This document shows positions 1 to 7,211 of a stretch of DNA of 16,262 bases, one piece after another (within the stretch, counting starts at the first letter, position 1; each line of letters starts with the position of its first letter). The translations under genes were made by a program, and so were the position numbers. The stretch spans positions 1 through 16,262 of the forward strand of contig CAYNCU010000091.1 in the NCBI GenBank assembly GCA_964395765.1, read 5' to 3'. This DNA comes from DATDPY01 sp964395765. GTDB taxonomy: Bacteria; Bacteroidota; Bacteroidia; Cytophagales; Cyclobacteriaceae. The notes under the pieces were generated by a model that saw only the letters and a program-made list of their open reading frames with translations, made no database searches and had not been told where the DNA came from.

Positions 1-363
1 AGCCTAATCATCGCCACATCACCACTAAATAATCTAAAACTTCAAAATGATTATTACCTCGACTTATATCCTATAAAGGGAGGAGGCATTGAACCGGATG
101 AAATGATGGCGCGTAATTACTTCCCTGTGCATTCATTTATAAAAATGGAACTGGAACCGGACAAGGCAATCGTATTCACATTCGACGAAAATAAACTCCT
201 GCAATTATTCAAACAGAACCGGATCCGTCTTCAGCATGAGATGATTGATGAATATGTATTGATCACCGCCAGTACAAAAGACCTGCAGCAATTCATAGAA
301 AAATATTCTGCCGATAAGGGAGTCTTCGAAAAACCGGATATTTTTATACGCCTTAAGGAATAA
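1..363 (+). CDS. C-terminal part of an unrecognised protein (5' end outside window)
   Basis: The reading frame is open from the first base to a TAA at 361-363, giving about 120 residues. An ATG pair at 103-108 is not the likely start: the upstream codons carry on without a stop as an ordinary hydrophilic protein (IATSPLNNLKLQNDYYLDLY and onward), so the real start lies left of the window. The visible part is charged, has no membrane segment and ends in a Lys/Asp/Glu-rich tail (PDIFIRLKE). I recognise no family or catalytic motif. The next gene starts 124 bases downstream on the same strand, and I see no feature in that gap. Coding status is well supported; function is unknown. Confidence 0.6.
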   Translation, partial: SLIIATSPLNNLKLQNDYYLDLYPIKGGGIEPDEMMARNYFPVHSFIKMELEPDKAIVFTFDENKLLQLFKQNRIRLQHEMIDEYVLITASTKDLQQFIEKYSADKGVFEKPDIFIRLKE

Positions 364-487
364 TATCCGGAATTTAGCTACATTTATAGATTGAAGAGGG
401 AGACATAACCGCGTAAAAGCAGGTTCATTCAGATCCTTTCAGAAACAGTAATCGAATTTCCAATCTATCATATATCTATCGGATAAG

Positions 488-2041
488 GTGCGGATCCACA
501 ATACCAAGGTGAACTGTTTAAATAAAAAGATCATTGGTTATTATACCCAGGGAAGGAAGTTTACGCTTTTTATTTCCTTAATTTTCTACCTGGTTATTTC
601 CGTTTCCATCCCGGTATTGTCACAAGTTACCAACGACAGTAAAAATAAGCCGGATCAGAATAATCATTCCGCCATTCCGGAGTCCGCCCTCCTGCTTTCA
701 AAATATATACAATATCCCTCCGTTTCCGGGAGTGAAAAAGATGCAGCGGAATTTTTGGTGCAACAATGTAAAGACAAAGGACTGTACGTTAAAATTTTCA
801 GCGATAAACAGGGGGGGTACAATTTTGCTGCTTCCCTGTATCCCCTGGATCTCGGTCTTCCGAACATAATATTTTTAAATCATATGGACGTCGTTCCCAC
901 CGGTGACCTTAGTGACTGGGATTTCAAACCATTTTCCGGGAAAATTGAAAAGGGCATGATTTATGGCCGGGGATCCATTGATATGAAAGGAATGGCGATC
1001 ATGCAACTGGAAGCCATTGCAAAGTTCAAGGCGGCACACAGTGACGAACAGGAACATTTTAATGTTACCCTGCTGTGCGTTTCCGGGGAAGAGGATTTCG
1101 GACCCATGGGAGCCGGCTGGGTGGTCAATAATTTTCTGGACGTCCTGAACCCGGTTGCCGTTTACGGGGAAGGAGGATCCGGTGTTTATTGAATCAATTC
1201 GAAGCAGCCCGACAAACCGATCATGTGTGTTTTTATAGCCGAAAAAAAAGCATTATGGCTTGAGTTGAAGGTTAAGGAAAGTACGTCGGGCCATGGTTCG
1301 GTTCCACCGGAAATTTATGCCAATAAAACTGCCATGAGTGAATTGTACAGGATACTGAAAAAGAAACCTAAAATAATTTTAAATCATTACACCAAATCAA
1401 CTCTGAAAAAGCTTGGCGAAATTGAAGGAGGTTTCCGTGGTTTCGTATTAAAAAATATAGTATTGTTCAAGCCTTTCGTTGCCGCTAAATTACGTTCAGA
1501 CCCCCTGGTGATGTCGACCTTATCCAATACCATCACCCTGACCAGGATCAATAACCCGGAAGGTTCTACAAACCAGATCGCCCAGGAAACTTTTGCCGAT
1601 CTCGATTGCCGATTGTTACCCGGCTATTCTTCAAAGAAGTTTATCGCCGATCTGAATAAAAATATCAAAAAGAAGAATACAAAGATTGAAATTATTAACC
1701 AGAGCAAGGAGGCAGATTCCAGCCCGCTGGGAGACTATTATTACAAATTTGCAGATGCCCTGAAAAAAGTCTACCCCAACAGCAAGGTAATCCCCATACT
1801 TTTTCCTGCCGTTACCGATAATAATCATTTCAGGAGCCATGGAATACCGACCTACGGGATCAACCCGGTGTGCCTTTCAAAGGACCTGCTGAAAACCATA
1901 CATAATGTAAATGAAAGGATTTCGGTGGAGAACGTCGAAGACGGGATAATGGTCTACTATGATTTCCTGGAGTCGATGAGTAAAAACAAACCGGAACTGG
2001 CTTCAGGAAAAACCGAGGGATCGGGAAATACGGTTAAGTAA
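488..2041 (+). pseudogene. Secreted M20-family metallopeptidase interrupted by an in-frame TGA
   Basis: A 517-codon frame encodes a zinc-dependent M20 (ArgE/DapE/carboxypeptidase-type) peptidase, but codon 235 (1190-1192) is TGA. Before it lie a hydrophobic export segment (about residues 24-46, ending VLSQ), the metal motif NHMDVVPTG (H132, D134), GRGSIDMKG (D165) and GEE with the catalytic Glu pair E201/E202. After it, in the same frame, lie AEKKALWLELKVKE, HGSVPPE, the DCRLLPG strand and HFRSHGIPTYG, the expected second half with the dimerisation and C-terminal metal regions. Homology resumes directly across the stop (GEGGSGVY, stop, INSKQPDKPI), so this is a substitution and not a frameshift. 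The start is a GTG; no ATG lies in frame upstream, and GTG at 509 is an alternative. A stopped product would lack the dimerisation domain and last metal ligand. Most likely a recent nonsense allele or a sequencing error; readthrough cannot be excluded. Confidence 0.85.
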
Positions 2042-2145
2042 ATACCGGAATTTTTATTCATATTTTTGAGCGAGGATCTTCATGATAGATTTTCGGATTT
2101 AGAATTTTGATTTTAGACCTGAAATTTTTTCGTACCTGACAATAG

Positions 2146-2487
2146 CTATACACACTCCAACTCCTCCCTGGAAGGACATTCATTGTTTACATTCTCATTA
2201 GAGAAGGAATTAATTCAGTTAGATTTTACCCTGATGCGGAATTTGCTTCCGTTCCTGTAAATTTTGGATTTTCAAACAAACCAGAAGCCGGACGGAAGAG
2301 ATCTTATCTGATTAATAGAGATAACCGGGTTATGTCAATACTTCTTGAACTAAAATCTATTTCTAACCGTAAGATCACGAGAGGATGTACTTTAGCGTGG
2401 AATTTACTTCCATGGCGTATTAACCAGGATATCCGTCCTATTTCATCTTTCAACCGCATTATTCCCGTTTTCATCGAATTAGTTTAA
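2146..2487 (+). other. Stop-free frame without a start in the 500-base gap; possible gene relic
   Basis: The gap 2042-2541 holds no convincing gene. Its first part (about 2085-2120) is AT-rich with a loose repeat of ATTTT-like units. From 2146 to a TAA at 2485-2487 one plus-strand frame runs 113 codons without a stop. Its only ATG is at 2332, which would give a 51-residue peptide; there is no in-frame GTG or TTG upstream of it. The translation has mixed composition (for example NRDNRVMSILLELKSISNRK) and matches no family I know. It uses AGA for Arg more than its neighbours do. On the opposite strand a 53-codon ATG frame overlaps it and is equally unsupported. Either a decayed gene or chance. 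Confidence 0.2.
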
Positions 2488-2541
2488 AAATCCTGTTCTC
2501 TCTTTTTATTCCCTCGTATATTTCATAAGGTTAAGACTGCC

Positions 2542-3585
2542 ATGAAAAGGGGAAAGCATATTCGTAATATTTTTTTAAAAATTGGATTTCACCTGGTATT
2601 CTGGGCCGTATCCTTTTACATACTGCTGAACAACCATGCTTCATCCAGTGAACTGTCTGCAATTGATTACATCTATACAGCCTTGTACCTTATCGCCCCG
2701 GTGATCGCAGTGTATGTGAATTTTTATTTTTTGATCCCCCGGTTTTTTCAAAAGGGAAAATATATAATATACATTTTATCATTCGCGGTGATGGTTTTCC
2801 TTTCGCTTGGGATCCATTCATTTTCCTTTAATGTTCTTACTGACCTGTTATTTAAGAATTATTACATTATTTCTTACCTGGATACCTGGCAGATAATCCG
2901 CACGGTTATTATATTCCTGGGAATAACCACCCTGGGGCACCTGTCGCAATCATGGTTTGAATTATTTGAATCGAAAGCAAAACTACAGGAAGTTGAAAAG
3001 GAAAAAGCCTTGTTCCAGCTCGAGTCATTACGCGCCCAGATCAACCCGCATTTTCTTTTCAATAGCCTGAACAGTATTTATTCCCTGGCATTAAAAAATT
3101 CAGGTCAAACCCCGGGGATCATATTAAAATTATCGGATGTACTGCGGTATGTAATTTATGAATCGAATGAAGAAAGTGTTGAACTGGCAAAGGAGCTTGA
3201 ATTTATCGGCAATTATATAGAACTCCAGAAACTTCGTACCCACGTGGCAGAGGTCGTTCGTTTTACCGTTAACGGAGAAAGCGGCAGGATCAGGGTTGCT
3301 CCCCTGATCTTCATTGTATTTATAGAGAATGCATTTAAGCACGGATTGAAAGGAGATATCACCAACCAGTTTATCAATATTATTTTTAATATTACGCAGG
3401 AAAACATTGAATTTATTTCTGAAAACAACACCGGGAAAGGAAGTAGTATCCGGAATGAGGATAACGGTGGCGTCGGGCTGGAAAACGTAAAAAAAAGACT
3501 GGACCTGATGTATCCCGGAAATTATTCACTTGAAATAAATCAGTCCCGGGAAAAATATTCACTTCATCTTACCATCGGCTTATGA
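2542..3585 (+). CDS. LytS-type sensor histidine kinase (His_kinase family)
   Basis: A membrane sensor kinase of 347 residues that should phosphorylate the response regulator encoded next. Four hydrophobic segments (about residues 10-32, 43-65, 75-95 and 112-135) form the N-terminal membrane sensor. A short charged coil (about 140-160) leads to the family motif AQINPHFLFNSLNSIYSLAL with the phospho-acceptor H170. The ATPase domain shows the N box FIENAFKHG (N263) and the G-rich GVGLENVKKRLDLMYP near the C terminus. Length and order are normal for the LytS/YehU-like kinases common in Bacteroidota. There is no extracytoplasmic sensing domain, so the signal is probably sensed in or at the membrane. 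The stop overlaps the next start (ATGA at 3582-3585), implying cotranscription and translational coupling. The stimulus is unknown. Confidence 0.93.
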   Translation: MKRGKHIRNIFLKIGFHLVFWAVSFYILLNNHASSSELSAIDYIYTALYLIAPVIAVYVNFYFLIPRFFQKGKYIIYILSFAVMVFLSLGIHSFSFNVLTDLLFKNYYIISYLDTWQIIRTVIIFLGITTLGHLSQSWFELFESKAKLQEVEKEKALFQLESLRAQINPHFLFNSLNSIYSLALKNSGQTPGIILKLSDVLRYVIYESNEESVELAKELEFIGNYIELQKLRTHVAEVVRFTVNGESGRIRVAPLIFIVFIENAFKHGLKGDITNQFINIIFNITQENIEFISENNTGKGSSIRNEDNGGVGLENVKKRLDLMYPGNYSLEINQSREKYSLHLTIGL

Positions 3586-4277
3586 ATCCAATGAATTGCA
3601 TCATCGTCGATGATGAACCCTTGTCGCAGGATGTATTAAAAAAATACATCCAGGATACGCCAGGGTTAAATCTTGTAATATGTTGCTATAATGCACGTGA
3701 AGCCATGGAGGCCATCCGGGAATATGCCATCGACCTGATTTTCCTGGATATCAACCTGCCGAAGCTAAGCGGTATAAATTTTTTGAAATCGATCGATAAC
3801 CCGCCTATGATCATTTTCACTACCGCCTATCCCCAGTATGCTGCCGAAGGATTTGATCTCGATGCCGTGGATTACCTGGTGAAGCCCATTTCCTTCGAAA
3901 GATTCCTCAAAGGATTTAACAAAGCCTATGAAATATTCGACAGGAAGAACCCTGTGGCAGCCGGTTCCGGCGAAGGTTACATGACCGTAAAATCAGATAA
4001 AAAAATCTACAAAATCAATTACGCTGATATTCTTTTTTTCCAGGCGTATGGAGATTTTGTCAAGGTGTTTCTCGATGATAAAATGCTGATCACTTCCGAC
4101 ACGATGAAAAACCTTGAACGGAATCTTCCGCCACAATTCATGCGGGTGCATAAATCCTATATTATATCACTCAACCGTATAAAATATATAGAAGGAAATA
4201 TTGCTCACATTGAAAGCTATGAGATACCTTTGAGCCCGAATTTACGGGACACCCTCTTAAAAAGACTTAATCCATAG
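3582..4277 (+). CDS. LytTR-family DNA-binding response regulator
   Basis: A 231-residue regulator with an N-terminal receiver and a C-terminal LytTR DNA-binding domain, the expected partner of the kinase it overlaps by four bases. The receiver shows the acidic pair D10/D11 (IIVDDEP), the phospho-acceptor D56 in IFLDINLPKLSG, the switch Thr in TTAY and the conserved Lys K101 in DYLVKPIS. The LytTR domain spans about residues 130-228, with the typical DILFFQAYGDFVKVFL strand and FMRVHKSYIISLNRI motif. LytTR regulators bind direct repeats with an extended beta fold; targets here are not visible. The start at 3582 gives MNPMNCIIVDDE; the internal ATG at 3591 (MNCIIVDDE) is an equally good start and would remove the overlap. 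Confidence 0.94.
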   Translation: MNPMNCIIVDDEPLSQDVLKKYIQDTPGLNLVICCYNAREAMEAIREYAIDLIFLDINLPKLSGINFLKSIDNPPMIIFTTAYPQYAAEGFDLDAVDYLVKPISFERFLKGFNKAYEIFDRKNPVAAGSGEGYMTVKSDKKIYKINYADILFFQAYGDFVKVFLDDKMLITSDTMKNLERNLPPQFMRVHKSYIISLNRIKYIEGNIAHIESYEIPLSPNLRDTLLKRLNP

Positions 4278-4287
4278 TTGACCGGGA

Positions 4288-5142
4288 ATGATCGATAAAA
4301 CCGTATTGGTTACCGGCGCCAATGCCGGACTTGGAAAGGAAACTTGCAGGCGACTTGCGATGATGGGTGCCAGGGTGATTATGGTTTGCCGGAATGAAGA
4401 AAAAGGCAACGACGCGAAGAATGAGATCATCCGGTTATCGCAAAATCCCAATATCAGCCTTTTCATTGCCGATTTCGCTTCCCTGGAGGAAGTCCGTAAA
4501 CTGGCAACACATATCCGGAATAAATATGACCGGCTGGATATTCTTGTCAATAATGCGGGTGTTTTCGTGACCGAACTGCAGTATACAAAGGACGGTCATG
4601 AATTGCAATGGGCGGTGAATCACCTGGCCCCTTTTTTACTGACCCGTCTGTTGATGGATAAGCTGGAGAAATCAGGAAAGGCGAGGATCGTTACGGTTTC
4701 TTCAGTAGCCAATTACAAAGGCACTATTAATTTTGAGGACCTGAACCTTGAAAAGAATTATAACGGTTTAATCGCCTACCGTCAATCGAAACTGGCAAAT
4801 ATCCTATTCACCTTTGAACTGGCCGATCGCCTGAAAAACAACAGCATCGCTGCCAATTGCCTGCACCCCGGAATGGTCCGCACGGCTTTCGGACATAAAT
4901 ATAACAATCACTGGATGGGCTGGGGATGGATGTTCATGAAACCTTTCATGCGGCCGGTAGAATCGGGATGTAAAAGCATTATCAAACTGGTCACGGATGA
5001 AAACCTGTCAGGGGTTTCAGGAAAATACTTTAATCCGGAAGGGAAGGAAAGAACACCTAACCAAATTGCCTATGATAAAGCGGTCAGGGAAAAATTATGG
5101 AAGGTAAGCGAAGAACTGACAGGGCTAAAAAAATTTGAATAA
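4288..5142 (+). CDS. Short-chain dehydrogenase/reductase, retinol-dehydrogenase-like
   Basis: A cytoplasmic NAD(P)-dependent oxidoreductase of 284 residues. It has the classical SDR Rossmann motif TGANAGLG (residues 9-16), a cofactor-selecting Arg region (VMVCRNEEKG), NNAGV, the catalytic serine in VTVSSVANYKG (S138/S139) and the active-site YRQSK (Y164, K168) followed by LANILFTFELA. This layout, with CLHPGMVRT after the active site, matches the retinol dehydrogenase/WW-domain oxidoreductase branch, whose bacterial members have mostly unknown substrates. The Arg after strand 2 suggests NADP(H). It begins 10 bases after the LytTR gene on the same strand, so it is probably in that operon and might be a target or output of the signalling pair; that link is inference. 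It converges with the bacterioferritin gene, 46 bases away, with no clear terminator between them. Confidence 0.9.
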   Translation: MIDKTVLVTGANAGLGKETCRRLAMMGARVIMVCRNEEKGNDAKNEIIRLSQNPNISLFIADFASLEEVRKLATHIRNKYDRLDILVNNAGVFVTELQYTKDGHELQWAVNHLAPFLLTRLLMDKLEKSGKARIVTVSSVANYKGTINFEDLNLEKNYNGLIAYRQSKLANILFTFELADRLKNNSIAANCLHPGMVRTAFGHKYNNHWMGWGWMFMKPFMRPVESGCKSIIKLVTDENLSGVSGKYFNPEGKERTPNQIAYDKAVREKLWKVSEELTGLKKFE

Positions 5143-5188
5143 CTTCAGAACCAGGATTACTGCCCTGCCAGATATAAAAATAACATAA

Positions 5189-5695
5189 TTACTCTCTTCC
5201 GGCCATCCCTGTTGAAACACTTTTACTTCTTTCAATGGATTGCAGTGCCAGGTAATTAACGCCGAATTTATCAATGTTTTCAAGTTCCGTATCATAATGA
5301 TCATAATGCCGTTCTTCATCGGCTACCAGTGACTCAAACAATTGCTTGGTAATCGAATCGGAATCAGCGCCACATTCATTGGCCCATGCATTGTATTCTT
5401 TGGCGCTCTCGTCTTCCATGGATCTTGCCAGTTCAAGCATTTTTTCCACATCATGGATTTTCTCGGTTTCATGAAGGACTTTCATTTCAACATCTCCTTT
5501 CAGGAACAGGATCCGTTCGGCCAGCTTTTCCACATGGCCCATTTCTTCAATTGCCGTTCTTTTAAAAAGACTGGCCAGCAGGTCATACCCGATATCATCA
5601 CAATGAAAGTGAAAATACATGTACTGGTGAACGGCGCTCAGTTCGTCAGCAACCGCTTTGTTTAATAATTCAATACTTTTCTGGTGACGTGCCAT
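5189..5695 (-). CDS. bfr: Bacterioferritin (heme-type), 168 residues
   Basis: An iron-storage ferritin subunit that oxidises Fe(II) at a di-iron centre and stores it in a 24-mer cage. Starting at the ATG at 5693-5695 (MARHQKSIELLNKAVADE), the ferroxidase ligands fall exactly on the E. coli bacterioferritin positions: E18, E51, H54, E94, E127 and H130. M52, the heme ligand of bacterioferritins, is also present (EEMGH). The frame stays open to an ATG at 5779, but those 28 extra residues are not ferritin-like and cover the likely promoter, so I take the inner start; an ATG at 5714-5716 is the other option. The tail (about residues 150-168) is slightly longer than usual. Expression is probably controlled by the inverted repeats just upstream. 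No bacterioferritin-associated ferredoxin is nearby. Confidence 0.9.
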   Translation of the reverse strand: MARHQKSIELLNKAVADELSAVHQYMYFHFHCDDIGYDLLASLFKRTAIEEMGHVEKLAERILFLKGDVEMKVLHETEKIHDVEKMLELARSMEDESAKEYNAWANECGADSDSITKQLFESLVADEERHYDHYDTELENIDKFGVNYLALQSIERSKSVSTGMAGRE

Positions 5696-5716
5696 GACAT
5701 AAAAAGTTGATGACAT

Positions 5717-5760
5717 TAAAATTAAGACATTCATGTCAGGTAAAGTATGACTTACGTCAT
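5717..5760 (-). promoter_or_regulatory. Putative activator-dependent promoter of the bacterioferritin gene
   Basis: Read on the minus strand, 5717-5724 is TAATTTTA, one base from the Bacteroidota -7 consensus TAnnTTTG. No -33 TTTG lies 19-21 bases upstream. In its place sits a perfect inverted repeat, ATGAC-N4-GTCAT (5747-5760), with the half-site spacing of Crp/Fnr-family sites. A second inverted repeat, GACAT-N2-ATGTC (5726-5737), lies between, and ATGACAT recurs at 5694-5700 and 5710-5716. The geometry would suit an activator overlapping the -33 region and a transcript start near 5710. Sequence is observed; function is inferred. Confidence 0.35.
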
Positions 5761-5871
5761 TAAACCTCCCTGTAGTCATGAGACTTCAGGCTTTTTTAGC
5801 AGGATTTTATATTGCTTCTAAAACACGATGAGAAAAAGAATTCACGAAGGTTTTGTATTAAATACTAAAAG

Positions 5872-6003
5872 TCAAGGAAGAATGGAATGAACATAACTCC
5901 CGATGCCGAGGACTACGGCGATCCATATCAACCCTTTGATGAGGAAAAATAATATTCCTACCAGGCCGATACGTTTTAACCAGAGAGTGACTTTTTTATT
6001 CAA
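5872..6003 (-). CDS. Small single-span membrane protein, 43 residues, TTG start
   Basis: A short frame with a TTG start at 6001-6003 (no ATG or GTG available; an in-frame TAA lies three codons upstream) ending in TGA. The peptide has a basic N terminus (NKKVTLWLKRIG) followed by one strong hydrophobic helix (VGILFFLIKGLIWIAVVLGI, with a lone Lys inside) and a short tail SYVHSILP. This is the architecture of a small inner-membrane protein with the N terminus inside. I have the impression, not checkable here, that Bacteroidota genomes carry similar tiny proteins with a basic WLKRxG start followed by an FFLxKGLxW helix. It is transcribed toward the bacterioferritin gene and lies between that gene and a palindromic repeat cluster. 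Function unknown. Confidence 0.55.
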   Translation of the reverse strand: MNKKVTLWLKRIGLVGILFFLIKGLIWIAVVLGIGSYVHSILP

Positions 6004-6146
6004 GAAAAGTTACTTTTTTTAAGTTTCCCAATAGCTGATAAACTTACCACAAATTTGAAATCATTCAAAATGTTATTAACGGTTTAAGGGATTGTGTCGT
6101 AACGGGACGCTGCGAACAGGAAGAGGTTCAATATAGATTTTACTAA

Positions 6147-6186
6147 ACAATGGGGGACCCCGGGTCAAGCCCGGGGATGACATTTT
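6147..6186 (+). repeat. Palindromic GC-rich intergenic repeat, copy 1
   Basis: A 40-base unit whose core is a perfect hairpin: CCCCGGG (6158-6164), loop TCAAG, CCCGGGG (6170-6176), followed by ATGACAT. It aligns without gaps to copy 3 at 6321-6360 in the same orientation and to copy 2 in inverted orientation. Its GC-rich core stands out in an AT-rich gap. It resembles REP-like, non-coding dispersed repeats with a CCCGGG...CCCGGG-ATGACA core found in many bacteria. Confidence 0.8.
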
Positions 6187-6242
6187 CTATTTAGGAATAA
6201 ATGGGATTTCCGCTCATTTGGATTCACTAAAAAAAAAAGGAA

Positions 6243-6276
6243 CGTCATTCCCGGCCCCCGAGCCGGGATCTCCCGT
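6243..6276 (-). repeat. Palindromic intergenic repeat, copy 2 (inverted)
   Basis: Same element on the opposite strand: TCCCGGC (6249-6255), loop CCCCGA, GCCGGGA (6262-6268), with GTCAT at the left corresponding to ATGAC of copy 1. It carries compensating changes in the stem (CCCGGC/GCCGGG versus CCCGGG/CCCGGG), so pairing is kept. It follows a run of nine or more A's at about 6229-6238. Confidence 0.7.
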
Positions 6277-6320
6277 TAATAAATTTGAATGTATAATCAA
6301 CCTTTAAATGAATCATTCTA

Positions 6321-6360
6321 ACAATGGGGCATCGAGAGACAAGCGCGGAGATGACATCTT
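6321..6360 (+). repeat. Palindromic intergenic repeat, copy 3 (degenerate)
   Basis: Gap-free 40-base match to copy 1 (shared ACAATGGGG at the left and GATGACAT near the right), with about nine differences, several of which break the stem. It ends on the last base of the lipoprotein gene's stop codon (6360-6362), so it abuts the 3' end of that minus-strand gene. It looks like an older, decayed copy. Confidence 0.65.
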
Positions 6361-7052
6361 TAAAACCTGTAATTCAACCCGATCCCTACATTAAAACGGC
6401 CGTAAGGAATTTCATTATACCCACCATCTGGCCCTGGCGTAAGGACCCCATAACGAAGTATTCCACAAGCACCGATTTTCACATTAAATTTTAATTTTTT
6501 ACCACCGAATCGGGTAAATATTTCAGGTTCAAAAAGAAAATTACCAATTTCATAATCAGCATTCTCTCCGGTATGCGGGTAAAAATAATTTTTATCGGTG
6601 AGCCTGGAACTCAGGTAACCGAATTTCAGACCGAGGCCTTCTTCAATATGTACATGAAGATCTTCCTTTAATCCGATATTAAATTGAGTAAAATAAAGCC
6701 TGTAGTGATCGTATAAATGTCCGGGAGAAGCGTCATTAACGGAGGTGCCATAACCGGCTCCATAACCACCGTAGATTTCCATAACGGCCTGCTTGCCCAG
6801 GTTCCTGTAATACCCCGCTGCTCCCTGATAGTAATGCCCAATCCCCCCGCTGGCATAGGCCTGCAAAGCAATGTTTTTTGTCAAACCATAGGAAACGGTT
6901 CCGTTCCCCGTGAAAGCAAAGGTCACGTTGCCGTCAAGCCGCAGGTCATTTTTTTTATCGATAAGGGGGATATCCACTAACTGCGGACAATAAACGCAAC
7001 CCGTAATAAAGAAGGAGAAGATAAAAAAATATTTACTAATTCCTTTAAACAT
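6360..7052 (-). CDS. Outer-membrane beta-barrel-like lipoprotein, function unknown
   Basis: A 230-residue exported protein. The N terminus has a hydrophobic helix (YFFIFSFFITG) and a lipobox ending at C19, so it should be lipidated. The mature part starts CVYCPQLVDIPLIDKKND and then alternates short Gly/aromatic-rich strands (VSYGLTKNIALQAYASGG, IYGGYGAGYG, LGLKFGYLS, IGLNYRF), ending in Phe as outer-membrane barrels do. This agrees with the small Bacteroidota lipoproteins with a C(Y)CPQ-type N terminus and an OmpA/OmpW-like barrel; I recall that group but cannot name a Pfam family. It is transcribed divergently from the GH2 gene, with 159 bases between the starts, so the two could share a control region. 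No evidence ties it to sugar use. Confidence 0.8.
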   Translation of the reverse strand: MFKGISKYFFIFSFFITGCVYCPQLVDIPLIDKKNDLRLDGNVTFAFTGNGTVSYGLTKNIALQAYASGGIGHYYQGAAGYYRNLGKQAVMEIYGGYGAGYGTSVNDASPGHLYDHYRLYFTQFNIGLKEDLHVHIEEGLGLKFGYLSSRLTDKNYFYPHTGENADYEIGNFLFEPEIFTRFGGKKLKFNVKIGACGILRYGVLTPGPDGGYNEIPYGRFNVGIGLNYRF

Positions 7053-7155
7053 AGCTTAACTGCAATTCTCCTTTAATTTAATTTTAAAATTCTTTCCCTC
7101 CAATTGAATTTCTTAAATATCGTACGAAATTATCAATATACCTTTGACTGAAATC

Positions 7156-7186
7156 TTTCATTCAATTTCATTATGCCTTAACTTTA
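7156..7186 (+). promoter_or_regulatory. Candidate promoter of the GH2-GH31 pair
   Basis: TTTC at 7156-7159, 19 bases, then TAACTTTA at 7179-7186 approximates the Bacteroidota pattern TTTG-N19-21-TAnnTTTG, with one mismatch in each box. It would place the transcript start about 20 bases before the ATG at 7212. The match is imperfect and the region is AT-rich, so confidence is low. Confidence 0.3.
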
Positions 7187-7211
7187 TGTAGAATTATATG
7201 CTTCAGATAAA

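Noticed and set aside
76..108. Gene start at the ATG pair after the purine-rich GGGAGGAGG
   Set aside because: The frame continues upstream to base 1 without a stop and reads as normal protein, so an internal start is less likely than a truncated gene.
1180..1225. Frameshift in the M20 gene
   Set aside because: The same frame is used on both sides of the stop and family-like sequence (PDKPI, AEKKALWLEL) resumes directly, so no insertion or deletion is needed.
1190..1230. Selenocysteine insertion at the in-frame TGA
   Set aside because: I see no convincing stem-loop immediately downstream of the TGA, and the position is not a known redox or metal-ligand site in M20 enzymes.
5696..5779. N-terminal extension of bacterioferritin from the ATG at 5779
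   Set aside because: The ferroxidase residues match E. coli numbering exactly from the ATG at 5695, the extra residues are not ferritin-like, and they cover promoter-like motifs.
5828..5890. 20-codon plus-strand frame (MRKRIHEGFVL...)
   Set aside because: Too short, with no start signal or recognisable feature, and it overlaps the end of the better supported small membrane protein.
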